A stretch of DNA of 33,695 bases from Chloroflexota bacterium (GTDB lineage Bacteria; Chloroflexota; Limnocylindria; Limnocylindrales; CSP1-4). Made by a program: the position numbers and the translations under genes. The notes beneath the pieces were generated by a model, which worked only from the letters and a program-made list of their open reading frames with translations, made no database searches and was not told the DNA's origin. The stretch is taken from contig JAKAJU010000152.1 in NCBI GenBank assembly GCA_021813655.1, positions 1-33,695 on the forward strand, in the 5' to 3' direction. This document shows, piece by piece, positions 16,687-25,130 of this stretch. The stretch's first letter is position 1; every line of letters starts with the position of its first letter.

Positions 16687-17889
16687 ATGAAGCACTTCGG
16701 GAAGGCCCGGGGTCTGCTCGCGCTCGTGGCGGTCGCGACGCTCGCGGCTGCCTGCAGCAGCTCGGCCACCACGGCCCCGGCCTCGCAGGCCCCGGCTGAA
16801 TCCCAGGCGGCGGCCACCCAGGCCCCGGCCGCCACACAGGCTCCGGCCGCTACCGAGGCTCCCTCGGCGAGCGCCGCGGCCAAGACGTGGAAGATCGGGT
16901 ACTCGAACGGTGGCGGCGTCGGCAACGGCTTCCGCGAGGAGCAGGTCTGCACCGCCAAGGCCGAGGCGCTCGCCTCCGGCCAGGTGTCAGAGCTCACCAC
17001 GATCCATCGCAACACGGACGCGGCGGGCCAGCTCTCCGACATCCGTGACCTGATCGCCAAGGGCGTCGACGCGATCGTCTTCAACCCGAACGATCCCAAC
17101 GCGCTCAACCCCGCCCTCCAGGAGGCCAACGCGGCGGGCATCAAGACCATCTCGGTCGATGCCTACGTGACGGACCCGAACACCTACAACCTCTACAACA
17201 ACCAGGTCGAGTACGCGTACCTCGGCGCCAAGTGGCTGTTCGAGCAGCTCGGCGGCAAGGGAACCGTGTACTACTCTCGCGGACTCGCCGGTCACCCGGC
17301 CGACTCCGATCGCGACAAGGGCTTCAAGAAGGCCCTTGCCGAGTACCCGGACATCAAGGTCGTCCCCAGCGCTGACGGCGTCTTCACCGGATGGGATCCG
17401 GCGACGGCGACGCAGAACATGAACGACTTCATCGCCAGCGGCCAGTACGACAAGATCAACGGCATCTGGTCGTCCGGCATGGGCAAGCAGACCGTCGACG
17501 CGATCAAGGCCGCCAACAAGAAGTTCGTGCCGATCGTCGACGCCGACATCGGCGGCTTCGTCGCGCAGCTGCTCGACCCGACCAACTACCCGGGCCTCCA
17601 GGGTGCCGCGGTCACGAACACGGCCGCCGTCGGCGGCGCGGGCGTGGGTCTGGCGCTCAAGCTCCTCAACGGCGAGGCCGTCCAGACGGACCCGTCGGCG
17701 CCGCAGCCGAACACCGTCCTCTTGGTGCCCGTCCTGGTGGACAACCTGACCGACCAGGGCAAGGCGACGCTGCAGTCGTGGCAGTCTGTCAAGGGCCTCG
17801 ACCCGCTCTGGCCGCTGGGTCTCCAGATCCAGGGCTGGACCGACTACACGCCCGAACAGGCCGTCGCCTGCAAGGGGCCGGGCGAGTAG
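16687..17889 (+). CDS. sugar ABC transporter substrate-binding lipoprotein (RbsB-like)
   Basis: The 400-residue product starts with a lipoprotein signal peptide ending in LAAAC (lipobox Cys at residue 23). A linker rich in Ala/Pro/Thr/Gln follows to about residue 62 (repeats of ATQAP/ATEAP), a style common in Chloroflexota binding proteins. A periplasmic-binding-protein type 1 domain then runs from WKIGYSNGGGVGNGF onwards, with DLIAKGVDAIVFNPNDPNALNP, KTISVDAYV and TVYYSRGLAGHPADSDRDKGF. It binds a sugar outside the membrane and passes it to the two permeases encoded downstream. AGGAG (16673-16677) supports the ATG; TTG at 16684 is a less likely alternative. The ligand cannot be named from sequence. 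Confidence 0.92.
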   Translation: MKHFGKARGLLALVAVATLAAACSSSATTAPASQAPAESQAAATQAPAATQAPAATEAPSASAAAKTWKIGYSNGGGVGNGFREEQVCTAKAEALASGQVSELTTIHRNTDAAGQLSDIRDLIAKGVDAIVFNPNDPNALNPALQEANAAGIKTISVDAYVTDPNTYNLYNNQVEYAYLGAKWLFEQLGGKGTVYYSRGLAGHPADSDRDKGFKKALAEYPDIKVVPSADGVFTGWDPATATQNMNDFIASGQYDKINGIWSSGMGKQTVDAIKAANKKFVPIVDADIGGFVAQLLDPTNYPGLQGAAVTNTAAVGGAGVGLALKLLNGEAVQTDPSAPQPNTVLLVPVLVDNLTDQGKATLQSWQSVKGLDPLWPLGLQIQGWTDYTPEQAVACKGPGE

Positions 17890-17920
17890 CAGCCCGGATC
17901 GCTTCGCATCGTTCGCATAA

Positions 17921-17953
17921 TCGGGGGGCGCCGGCCGCGCCGGCGCCCCCCGA
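17921..17953 (+). terminator. strong hairpin between binding-protein and ATPase genes, probable attenuator
   Basis: Fifteen-base arms (17921-17935 and 17939-17953) are exact reverse complements around a CGC loop. The structure lies 31 bases after the binding-protein stop and 25 bases before the ATPase start. No U-tract follows. Hairpins in this position commonly protect or partly terminate the upstream message, so the binding protein is made in excess over the membrane parts. Confidence 0.7.
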
Positions 17954-17978
17954 CCAACCCCTTCCTCTGCCGGGACGT

Positions 17979-19598
17979 ATGACAACCATCAGCACCGACA
18001 TGCTGCTCGAGGCGACCGGGGTCTCGAAGACCTACGGCGCCGTCGTGGCGCTCAAGTCAGCATCCCTCGCGGTGCGGCCGGGCGAGGTCCACGCGCTCAT
18101 GGGCGCGAATGGCGCCGGCAAGAGCACCCTGGTCAAGATCCTCACGGGCGCGGTCCGGCCGGACGGCGGCACCATCGCCGTCCGCGGCCGCGAGCGCACC
18201 GTCCACTCCCCGGCCGAGGCACGGCACGGTGGCCTCGTCTCCGTCTACCAGGAGCCGGCGCTCATCCCCGACCTCGACGTCCGTGCCAACCTGCGCCTGA
18301 CGGAGACGCCCGTCGAACCCTTCCGTCACTGGCTCGCCGAGCTCGGGCTGGCGGACCTGGATCTGTCGAGCCAGGTGCGGCGCATGCCGCTCGCCTCGCT
18401 CCGGATCGTCGACCTCGCGCGCGCCCTCGCCATCGAGCCGGACGTCCTCATGCTGGACGAGATGACCGCCGCGCTCCCCGCGAACCTCACCGAGCGGGTC
18501 CTCGAGGTGGTCGGCCGACGACGGGGCGGGGATCGGTCGGTCATCTTCATCTCGCACCGGATGATCGAGATCGCCGCGGTCTGCGACCGCGCGACGGTTC
18601 TCCGCGAAGGCGAGACCGTCGGCGTCGTCGACGTGACGGAAGGATCGGAGGAGCGGATCGTCGAGCTGATGCTCGGCGAGATCGCGCGCGAGATGCCGGC
18701 CGCGGCCGGTGGTCGAGCCACGGGCGGCCCCGGTGCGCCCGGGGCTGTGCCGCGCCTGGCGACCCGCGGGCTCACGTCGGGCGTGAAGCTGCACGACGTC
18801 TCGTTCGACCTGTACCCGGGCGAGGTGCTCGGCGTGGTGGCCCTCGAGGGCCAGGGGCAGGACGAGCTGTTCGACGTCCTCGCAGGCTCCGAGCGCCCGA
18901 GCGCCGGCGAGATCCTCGTCGACGGCAGGCCCGTGTCCCTGCGCCATCCCGCCGACGCCATCCGGGCCGGCCTCGTCTACGTCGCGGCCGATCGTGCCGA
19001 GGCGCTGCTCATGCAGCGGTCGGTGCGCGAGAACATCGCCCTGCCGTTCACGGCGCGGATCCGCAACTGGGGCCCGATCGATCTCGGCAAGGAGCGAACG
19101 ACGGTCGACGAGGCAGTCGCGAGGCTGCAGATCGATGCCCGGGCCGGCGGCGAGGTCCGGCGGCTCTCCGGTGGGAACCAGCAGAAGGTCACGATCGCGC
19201 GCTGGGTCGCCGGCGGCGTCCACACGATGCTCTGCTTCGATCCCACGCGCGGCATCGACATCCGCACGAAGGCCCAGATCTACGTTCTCCTCCGGGATCT
19301 CGCGGAGGCCGGGGCCGCCGTCCTCCTCTATACGTCGGAGCTGAAGGAGGTCCAGCTCGTCTGCGATCGCGCGATCGTCATCTTCGGCGGTCGAGTGGTC
19401 GCCGAGGTCGCCGCCGCCGACGCGGATGAGTCGTCGCTCCTGCGGGCCGCGTACAACCTGAGATCCGACGCAGTGCTTCCCGAGGACGCTGCGGCCGAGA
19501 CCGTGGCCGTCGAGCCGGCCGCGTCCGGGCAGCCGGCCGCGGGCGCCGGCGGACGGCAGCCGGATCCGACCGACGCCCCCCGGGAGGGCGATCGATGA
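17979..19598 (+). CDS. sugar ABC transporter ATP-binding protein with two ATPase domains (RbsA/MglA-like)
   Basis: The 539-residue product has two ABC domains. Domain 1 has Walker A GANGAGKST (K48), Q-loop VYQEP and a D-loop region written DEMTAAL (D160, E161, M162 in place of Pro). Its signature is barely recognisable (PLASLRIVDLARAL). Domain 2 has the degenerate first loop typical of RbsA (EGQGQDEL) and a good LSGGNQQK signature (from L396). Its Walker B reads LCFDPTRGID (F420, D421) where LDEPTRGxD is expected. An acidic/Ala-rich tail of about 45 residues follows. It would energise import with the two permeases encoded next. The unusual motifs may mean one weak ATPase site, but the overall fold is intact. 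Confidence 0.9.
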   Translation: MTTISTDMLLEATGVSKTYGAVVALKSASLAVRPGEVHALMGANGAGKSTLVKILTGAVRPDGGTIAVRGRERTVHSPAEARHGGLVSVYQEPALIPDLDVRANLRLTETPVEPFRHWLAELGLADLDLSSQVRRMPLASLRIVDLARALAIEPDVLMLDEMTAALPANLTERVLEVVGRRRGGDRSVIFISHRMIEIAAVCDRATVLREGETVGVVDVTEGSEERIVELMLGEIAREMPAAAGGRATGGPGAPGAVPRLATRGLTSGVKLHDVSFDLYPGEVLGVVALEGQGQDELFDVLAGSERPSAGEILVDGRPVSLRHPADAIRAGLVYVAADRAEALLMQRSVRENIALPFTARIRNWGPIDLGKERTTVDEAVARLQIDARAGGEVRRLSGGNQQKVTIARWVAGGVHTMLCFDPTRGIDIRTKAQIYVLLRDLAEAGAAVLLYTSELKEVQLVCDRAIVIFGGRVVAEVAAADADESSLLRAAYNLRSDAVLPEDAAAETVAVEPAASGQPAAGAGGRQPDPTDAPREGDR

Positions 19599-20599
19599 GC
19601 GCCGTGACTGCGCCCGCCGAGGCCGTGCGCGCCGGTCGTGGCGGCATCCTCCTCTCGTGGGGGCGGCGCAACGCCTGGACGCTCGGCCTCCTCGCGTTCC
19701 TCGTCGTGATGCTCGCGTTCACGAAGATGATCCAGCCGAGGTACGGGCCCATCCCCGTCCAGGGACTCGCGACCTCGGTGCTGCCGCTCGCCCTCGCTGC
19801 GGTCGCCCAGGCGGTCGTGGTGATCGGGGGCGGGATCGACCTCTCGATCGGATCGATGATGGCTCTCACGAGCGTGGTCGCCGCCACGGCCATGGAGGGC
19901 CAGAGCGCCGAGTTCGGCGTCGCCGTCGTGCTCGGGGTGCTTCTGCTCGGCCTCGTGCTCGGCGCGGTCAACGGCACCCTGGTCGTGGTCACCCGTGTGC
20001 CGGACATCGTGGTCACGCTCGCGATGGCGTTCGTCTGGGCCGGATTCGCCCTGCTCGTCCGACCCGCACCCGGCGGCCTTGCCGTCCAGTGGCTCAAGGA
20101 TCTCGTGGTCGGGCCCATCGGCAACGAATGGATCCCCCGGGCCGCGGTGGCGCTCATCGTGATCGTGGGCGTCACCTGGATCCCCCTCGTGCGGTCGAGG
20201 CTCGGCCTGTCGATCTACGCGATCGGCAGCAACCGTCTGGCGGCGTTCAGGAGCGGCGTGCCGGTCGGCCGGACCCGGTTCTTCGACTACGTCCTCACGG
20301 GGCTGTTCTCGGCGCTGGCCGGCCTCTCGTTGACGGCGAGCACGGGGATCGGGACCCCGGTCCCGGGACCGTACACGCTCATGAGCGTGGCGGCGGTCGT
20401 CCTCGGCGGCGTCAGCCTCGCGGGTGGCCGGGGTGGTGTCTTCGGCCCGATCGTGGCCGTCGTCGTCCTCCAGCTCGTCCGCACGGACATGACCTTCCTC
20501 AACGTCAACACCAACCTGGCCGTCGTCGCCCAGGGCGTGATCCTGATCGGCGTGGTGATGGTCGGAAGCCTGATCCAGATGCGGAGGGCGCGCTCATGA
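19595..20599 (+). CDS. sugar ABC transporter permease 1 (RbsC-like)
   Basis: The 334-residue integral membrane protein has about eight to ten hydrophobic segments. It carries the BPD_transp_2 family signature GGGIDLSIGSMMALTSVVAAT near residue 75. VYAIGSNRLAAFRSGVPVGRTRFFDYVLTG precedes the cytoplasmic coupling region, and GGVSLAGGRGGVFGPIVAVV lies near the C-terminus. The reading there is IYAIGSN in this protein. The start overlaps the ATPase stop (ATGA) and the end overlaps the second permease (ATGA), so three proteins of the importer are translationally coupled. Together with permease 2 it probably forms a heterodimeric channel rather than the RbsC homodimer. Confidence 0.92.
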   Translation: MSAVTAPAEAVRAGRGGILLSWGRRNAWTLGLLAFLVVMLAFTKMIQPRYGPIPVQGLATSVLPLALAAVAQAVVVIGGGIDLSIGSMMALTSVVAATAMEGQSAEFGVAVVLGVLLLGLVLGAVNGTLVVVTRVPDIVVTLAMAFVWAGFALLVRPAPGGLAVQWLKDLVVGPIGNEWIPRAAVALIVIVGVTWIPLVRSRLGLSIYAIGSNRLAAFRSGVPVGRTRFFDYVLTGLFSALAGLSLTASTGIGTPVPGPYTLMSVAAVVLGGVSLAGGRGGVFGPIVAVVVLQLVRTDMTFLNVNTNLAVVAQGVILIGVVMVGSLIQMRRARS

Positions 20600-21597
20600 G
20601 CGTGGCAACGCCGGCGGAGCGAGCCCGGAACCCGTGGCTCACGGCGACCGCGTGGCGCAATCTCTTCCGGGACCGCCCGATCATCCCCCTGACCGGCCTG
20701 CTCCTCGTCCTGGTCCTGGTCATCCAGGCCGTCCAGCCCGGCATCGTCGGGCTCCCGTGGGCGGGCGTGATCCTGAGGGCGTCAGTGCCCCTCGCGATCC
20801 TGGCTGGCTGCCAGGTCCTGACGATGCTGACCGGCGGGATCGACCTCTCGGTCGGTGCCGTGGCCTCGATGGCCGGGTTCGTCACGGCCACGTTCGTGAA
20901 CAGCCCGGGGGGCTGGGTCCTCGGGGTGGCCGTGGCCCTCTCGGCGGCGGCGCTCGCGGGGCTCGTGACCGGCGTCGGCGTCGGGGTGTTCCGTGTCCAC
21001 CCGCTGATCATGACCCTGGGCATGAGCTTCGTCGTCCTGGGCCTGGCGAACGTCTGGCAGCTCCAGACGGTCCAGACCGGGGCCGGGGTGCCCGATCCGC
21101 TGCGATGGATCGGTTCGGGCCAGTCCCTGGGGATCGTCCCGAACAGCCTCCTGGTCTTCGTGCCGCTCGCGGTCCTCATCCTGCTGGGGCTCAGACGGAC
21201 GGGGTACGGGCGGCTGCTCTTCGCCATCGGCGACAACCCGGTGGCGGCCCGCCTCTCGGGCGCCCGCGCCTGGCAGGTCCTGATCGTGCTCTACGTGGTC
21301 TCGGCCGTCCTCGCGGCGATCGCGGGGCTCATCGTCTCGGGCCTCTCGAACACCGCCAGCGTGTCGCTCGTCGACAGCTCGGTCCTGCCGTCGGTCGCTG
21401 CCGCGGTCATCGGCGGGACGTCGATCATGGGCGGCCGGGGCGGCTTCGGGGGAGCGATCGTCGGCGCCCTCATCCTGACGGTGCTCACGGCGCTCCTGAC
21501 GGTGGTCGGGCTGCCCGAGCCTTCGCGCCAGATCCTCTTCGGCGCGATCATCGTCGCCGTCGCGGCCGCGTACACGCGCGTGACGGCCGAATCCTGA
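20596..21597 (+). CDS. sugar ABC transporter permease 2 (RbsC-like)
   Basis: The 333-residue membrane protein has the same family layout as its neighbour: LTGGIDLSVGAVASMAGFV, HPLIMTLGMSFVVLGLANV, LLFAIGDNPVAARLSGARAWQV and GGTSIMGGRGGFGGAIVGALIL. Sequence identity to permease 1 looks modest, so this is an old pair, not a recent duplication. The start is the ATG at 20596 overlapping the upstream stop. The open frame extends much further upstream, but only as a shadow of permease 1. The sugar kinase starts 8 bases after its stop. Confidence 0.92.
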   Translation: MSVATPAERARNPWLTATAWRNLFRDRPIIPLTGLLLVLVLVIQAVQPGIVGLPWAGVILRASVPLAILAGCQVLTMLTGGIDLSVGAVASMAGFVTATFVNSPGGWVLGVAVALSAAALAGLVTGVGVGVFRVHPLIMTLGMSFVVLGLANVWQLQTVQTGAGVPDPLRWIGSGQSLGIVPNSLLVFVPLAVLILLGLRRTGYGRLLFAIGDNPVAARLSGARAWQVLIVLYVVSAVLAAIAGLIVSGLSNTASVSLVDSSVLPSVAAAVIGGTSIMGGRGGFGGAIVGALILTVLTALLTVVGLPEPSRQILFGAIIVAVAAAYTRVTAES

Positions 21598-21605
21598 GGC
21601 GGACG

Positions 21606-22577
21606 GTGACGACGATCGACGGGTCGCGGGAGACCCCCGGCCCCGCCACGCGCCACCTCGGGCTCGACCTCGGGGGCACGAACCTCAAGTGGGCAGTGCT
21701 CGAGCGGAGCGTCGGCACGTGGGCGATGGTCGCGCGCGACCAGGCGCGGACGCGGATCGTCCCGGATGCGGATCGCGTGCCGGACGCCATCGTCGCCCAG
21801 ATGGGGGAGCTCGCGGTCGCGGCGATCGATGCCTGGGGGCCTGTCGCGAGCGTCGGGATCGGCGTCCCTGGCCTGTACGATCCGGCCACCGGTGCGACGC
21901 GGTTCCTGCCGAACGTGCCGGGGCGATGGGCGGGCCATCCGGTCGGCGCGCCGGTGATGGCCGCGACCGGCCTGCCCGTCTCGCTCATCAACGATGCTCG
22001 CGCGTTCGGGCTCGCGGAGCTGCGCCTCGGTGCGGCACGGGGCGCCTCGACGATGATCGGCCTCGCGCTCGGGACGGGCGTCGGCGGGGTCGTCATCGTC
22101 AACGGCGAGGTCCATTTCGGCCACGACGGGACGGCCGGCGAGATCGGTCACCAGACGATCGACCCGGACGGCCCGTGGTGCGGCTGCGGGAACCGCGGAT
22201 GCCTCGAGGCGTACGCACGGGCCGACCAGGTCGCTGCTGCCTGCGGCACGGCGACCGCCGAGGAGGCGGTGCGCGCCGCGCAGGCCGGCGACGCACGCGC
22301 GCTCGGTGGCCTGGCCGACGTCGGCCGCTATCTCGGGATCGGGATCGCGAGCATGATCAACATCATCTCGCCGGATGTGATCGTCATCGGGGGTGGCGTC
22401 GCGGCGGCCGGCGAGCTGCTCTTCGCGCCGATCCGTGCCGAGATCGCTCGACGCGCCACGATGACCCCGCTCGACCGGGTGACGCTCGTGCCCGCCGAGC
22501 TCGGGGTCTGGGCGGGCGCGTACGGCGCCGCGGTCCACGGCAGCGACCGCGCCGCCCGCGGTGCGGGGGCCGCGTGA
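21606..22577 (+). CDS. ROK-family sugar kinase
   Basis: The 323-residue ASKHA-fold kinase has the phosphate loop LDLGGTNLKWAV (D21), VGIGVPGLYDPATG, LINDARAFGLAE with the catalytic aspartate, LGTGVGGVVIV, TAGEIGHQTI (sugar-contacting Glu and zinc His) and the zinc cysteines CGCGNRGCLEAYA. It lacks the N-terminal winged helix of the regulator at 10389-11732, so it is an enzyme. It would phosphorylate the incoming hexose or N-acetylhexosamine at O6. Neighbouring NagA suggests N-acetylglucosamine or a related sugar. The GTG start lies 8 bases after permease 2. Its end overlaps the next gene (GTGA). Confidence 0.9.
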   Translation: MTTIDGSRETPGPATRHLGLDLGGTNLKWAVLERSVGTWAMVARDQARTRIVPDADRVPDAIVAQMGELAVAAIDAWGPVASVGIGVPGLYDPATGATRFLPNVPGRWAGHPVGAPVMAATGLPVSLINDARAFGLAELRLGAARGASTMIGLALGTGVGGVVIVNGEVHFGHDGTAGEIGHQTIDPDGPWCGCGNRGCLEAYARADQVAAACGTATAEEAVRAAQAGDARALGGLADVGRYLGIGIASMINIISPDVIVIGGGVAAAGELLFAPIRAEIARRATMTPLDRVTLVPAELGVWAGAYGAAVHGSDRAARGAGAA

Positions 22578-23989
22578 GCACCGATCGCACCCCCCGGATC
22601 CGGCCGATCCTCGACCCCGGATTCGATCCCGCGTTCCTGGCGCGGCGCGCGATGGCGGCCCGCGTCCGCCGATCCGGCGTCGCCATCCCCGTCGCCCTCG
22701 CCGTCGAGCAGCCCGACGGCTCGGCCTGGCGCCGGGAGACGGCCGTGCTGCCGGTCGGCCACGCGGGGTCCGCAGCCTCCTACCGCCATTGCGAGCGGCT
22801 CCTGAAGTTCATGCTCTGGGCCCGGGGCGGTCACCGCGTCCACGTCGACGGTCCGGCGGCACTCCACGAGGCGCTCGTCCGCCACTATGCCGACGAGCCC
22901 ACAGGCCTCTTCGACGCGCGGTTCGAGCACGAGGTCTACGGCCGCGGCTTCGAGGTCGTCCGGACGCCCCGGGCGGACTTCCCGTCGGCGCCCGAGGCGA
23001 AGGCGACGGCCGGGGGGTATCGCGACGGGTGCCGCATCGGCTTCGACCTCGGTGCGAGCGACCGGAAGGTCGCCGCGGTCATCGATGGCCGGGTCGTCTT
23101 CAGCGAGGAGGTCGCCTGGGATCCGTCGCGCCACGCGGACCCCCAGTGGCATGTCCACGAGATCATGGCGTCCATCCGCGCGGCGGCCGCGCACCTTCCG
23201 AGGGTCGACGCGATCGGGGGGAGCGCGGCCGGCGTCTACGTCGACAACGAGGTCCGCGCCGCCTCGCTGTTCCGGTCCGTCCCACGCGACCTGTTCGAGA
23301 CCCGGGTCCGCGGTCTCTTCAACGAGATCCGCCGGGCCTGGAACGACGTCCCGTTCGTCGTCGCGAACGACGGGGACGTCACGGCGCTCGCCGGATCGCT
23401 CCAGGCCGGCGCCGGCGCCCTCCTGGGGATCGCGATGGGCTCGAGCGAAGCCGCCGGGTACGTGACGCGCGACGGGCATCTGACCTCGTGGCTCAACGAG
23501 CTCGCGTTCGCCCCCGTCGACTGCGCGCCCGACGCCCCGGTGGACGAGTGGTCGGGCGACCGAGGCTGCGGCGCGCTCTACTTCTCGCAGCAGGCGACCG
23601 GGCGGCTCCTCGACGCGGCCGGGCTGGCGGCGGACGCGCCGAAGACCCTCCCCGAGAAGCTCGTCCACCTCCAGTCGCTGATGGCCGCCGACGATCCACG
23701 GGCGGCAGACGTCTACCGGACGGTCGGGACGTACCTCGGCTACGGGATCCTCCACTACGCCGACTTCTACGACATCGAGCATGTCCTGCTCCTCGGCAGG
23801 GTGATGACCGGCCGGGGCGGCGACCTCGTCATCGACGGCGCGAAGGACGTGCTCCGCGCGGAGGAGCCGACGACCGCCGAGCGGATCACCTTCCACACGG
23901 CATCGGAACGCGACAAGCGCCACGGCCAGGCCGTGGCGGCGGCGGGACTCCCCGCGATCCCGGTCCGTGAGCCCGGCGTGAGGGCATGA
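22574..23989 (+). CDS. ROK-like ASKHA protein with long N-terminal extension, function unknown
   Basis: The 471-residue product has about 155 residues before its ATPase phosphate loop (IGFDLGASDRKVAAV, D158). VDAIGGSAAGVYVDN, VPFVVANDGDVTALAGSL (candidate catalytic Asp) and LLGIAMGSSEAAGYV follow, corresponding to the ROK kinase core. The zinc knuckle CGCG..GCLE and the GEIGH sugar contact are missing; that region reads DEWSGDRGCGALYFSQQ instead. I recall similar long proteins labelled only ROK family in other bacteria, without known activity. The N-terminal part (RHCERLLKFMLWARGGHRVHV) is predicted alpha/beta and matches no domain I can name. It could be a kinase for a different sugar or a regulatory partner. 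It sits between the true kinase and nagA, overlapping the former. Confidence 0.75.
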   Translation: MSTDRTPRIRPILDPGFDPAFLARRAMAARVRRSGVAIPVALAVEQPDGSAWRRETAVLPVGHAGSAASYRHCERLLKFMLWARGGHRVHVDGPAALHEALVRHYADEPTGLFDARFEHEVYGRGFEVVRTPRADFPSAPEAKATAGGYRDGCRIGFDLGASDRKVAAVIDGRVVFSEEVAWDPSRHADPQWHVHEIMASIRAAAAHLPRVDAIGGSAAGVYVDNEVRAASLFRSVPRDLFETRVRGLFNEIRRAWNDVPFVVANDGDVTALAGSLQAGAGALLGIAMGSSEAAGYVTRDGHLTSWLNELAFAPVDCAPDAPVDEWSGDRGCGALYFSQQATGRLLDAAGLAADAPKTLPEKLVHLQSLMAADDPRAADVYRTVGTYLGYGILHYADFYDIEHVLLLGRVMTGRGGDLVIDGAKDVLRAEEPTTAERITFHTASERDKRHGQAVAAAGLPAIPVREPGVRA

Positions 23990-23992
23990 GCG

Positions 23993-23999
23993 AAGGAGG
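23993..23999 (+). promoter_or_regulatory. ribosome binding site deciding the nagA start at 24007
   Basis: AAGGAGG lies 7 bases before the ATG at 24007. The earlier in-frame ATG at 23986 overlaps the upstream stop but has no such site. The later start gives the normal NagA N-terminus. Confidence 0.75.
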
Positions 24000-24006
24000 A
24001 CCGGAG

Positions 24007-25119
24007 ATGGTCGTGCGTGGCAGGCTCGTGCTGGAGGACCGGGTCGCCGCCGGCCGGCTCCACCTCGCGGATGGCCGGATCGCGGCGATCGAGCTCGACG
24101 AGGCCGAGGCGGGCGGGCCCTACGTCGCCCCCGGGTACGTCGACGTCCACGTCCACGGCTGGGGTGGACATGACGCGATGGGGACGCGGGACGACCTCGA
24201 CGGCATGGCTCGAGCGCTTCTCCGCCGCGGGGTCACCTCGTTCCTGCCGACGGCGGTCACGGCGAGCCTCGAGGCGATCCGCGGCTTCGCCGACAGGGTG
24301 CGCGACTGGATCCCCTCAGCTCCGACGGACGGCGCGTCGCCGCTCGGCTTCAACCTCGAGGGGCCGTTCATCTCGCCCGCGCGGAGGGGCGCCCAGAACG
24401 CGGCGTTCATCATCGCGCCATCGGACGTCTCGCTCGCGACGCTCGCCCCGCTCCTCCCCGGCCTTCGGATCACGACGGTGGCCCCGGAGACGCCGGGCGC
24501 GCTCGACCTCATCCGCTGGCTCACCCAGAACGGGGTCGTCGTGTCGCTCGGCCATTCGGTCGCGACGCTGCATGAGGGTCGCGCCGGCTACGCCGCGGGA
24601 GCCCGGACGACGACCCACCTGTTCAACGCGATGACCGGCGTCGACCATCGCGCGCCGGGGCTCGCCGTCGCCGCGCTGACCGACGATGCGGCATGCGTCG
24701 AGCTCGTCGCGGACGGCCACCACGTCCACCGGGGGCTGTGGCCGATCATCGTGCGGACCAAGCCGGCCGGCCGCCTCATCCTCGTGAGTGATGCGATGTA
24801 CCTTGCCGGGACCGGCGACGGTCGCGGCACGCTCGGCGGTCTCGCGGTCGAGGTGTCGGAAGGGCGGGCGAGGCTCGCGGGGACCACGACGCTCGCGGGC
24901 AGCGTCACCGCTCTCGACATGGAGGTCCGCAACCTCGTCGCCGAAGGGTTCCCGCTCCCGGCGGCGGTCGCGGCGGCTTCGCGCAACCCGCTCGCGCTCA
25001 TCGGTGTGACCGACCGCGGCCGGATCGAGGTCGGCCAGCGGGCCGATCTCGTCGAGCTCGACGAGGACCTGGGCGTCGTCCGCGTCGCGCGCGCCGGGGA
25101 GTGGCGGATCCCGGCCTGA
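24007..25119 (+). CDS. nagA: N-acetylglucosamine-6-phosphate deacetylase
   Basis: The 370-residue amidohydrolase-fold protein has an N-terminal beta-sandwich start, then PGYVDVHVHGWGGHD. The metal-site residues are E118 (NLEGPF), H183 (LGHS) and H204 (TTHLFNAMTG). ADGHHVH binds substrate, and D262 (VSDAMY) is the catalytic acid/base. RNPLALIGVTDRGRIEVGQRADLV closes the sandwich. It removes acetate from N-acetylglucosamine-6-phosphate (or a close relative), giving glucosamine-6-phosphate for the NagB-type enzymes at 9585 and perhaps 7158. It is the last gene of the long operon, and a strong hairpin follows. The length is near the family norm of about 380. A longer version starting at 23986 is possible but less likely. 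Confidence 0.92.
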   Translation: MVVRGRLVLEDRVAAGRLHLADGRIAAIELDEAEAGGPYVAPGYVDVHVHGWGGHDAMGTRDDLDGMARALLRRGVTSFLPTAVTASLEAIRGFADRVRDWIPSAPTDGASPLGFNLEGPFISPARRGAQNAAFIIAPSDVSLATLAPLLPGLRITTVAPETPGALDLIRWLTQNGVVVSLGHSVATLHEGRAGYAAGARTTTHLFNAMTGVDHRAPGLAVAALTDDAACVELVADGHHVHRGLWPIIVRTKPAGRLILVSDAMYLAGTGDGRGTLGGLAVEVSEGRARLAGTTTLAGSVTALDMEVRNLVAEGFPLPAAVAAASRNPLALIGVTDRGRIEVGQRADLVELDEDLGVVRVARAGEWRIPA

Positions 25120-25130
25120 CCGGAGGGGGA

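Noticed and set aside
16801-16870. Repetitive sequence in the binding-protein gene
   Set aside because: It encodes the Ala/Pro/Thr linker after the lipobox; it is a normal flexible tether, not a mobile or regulatory repeat.
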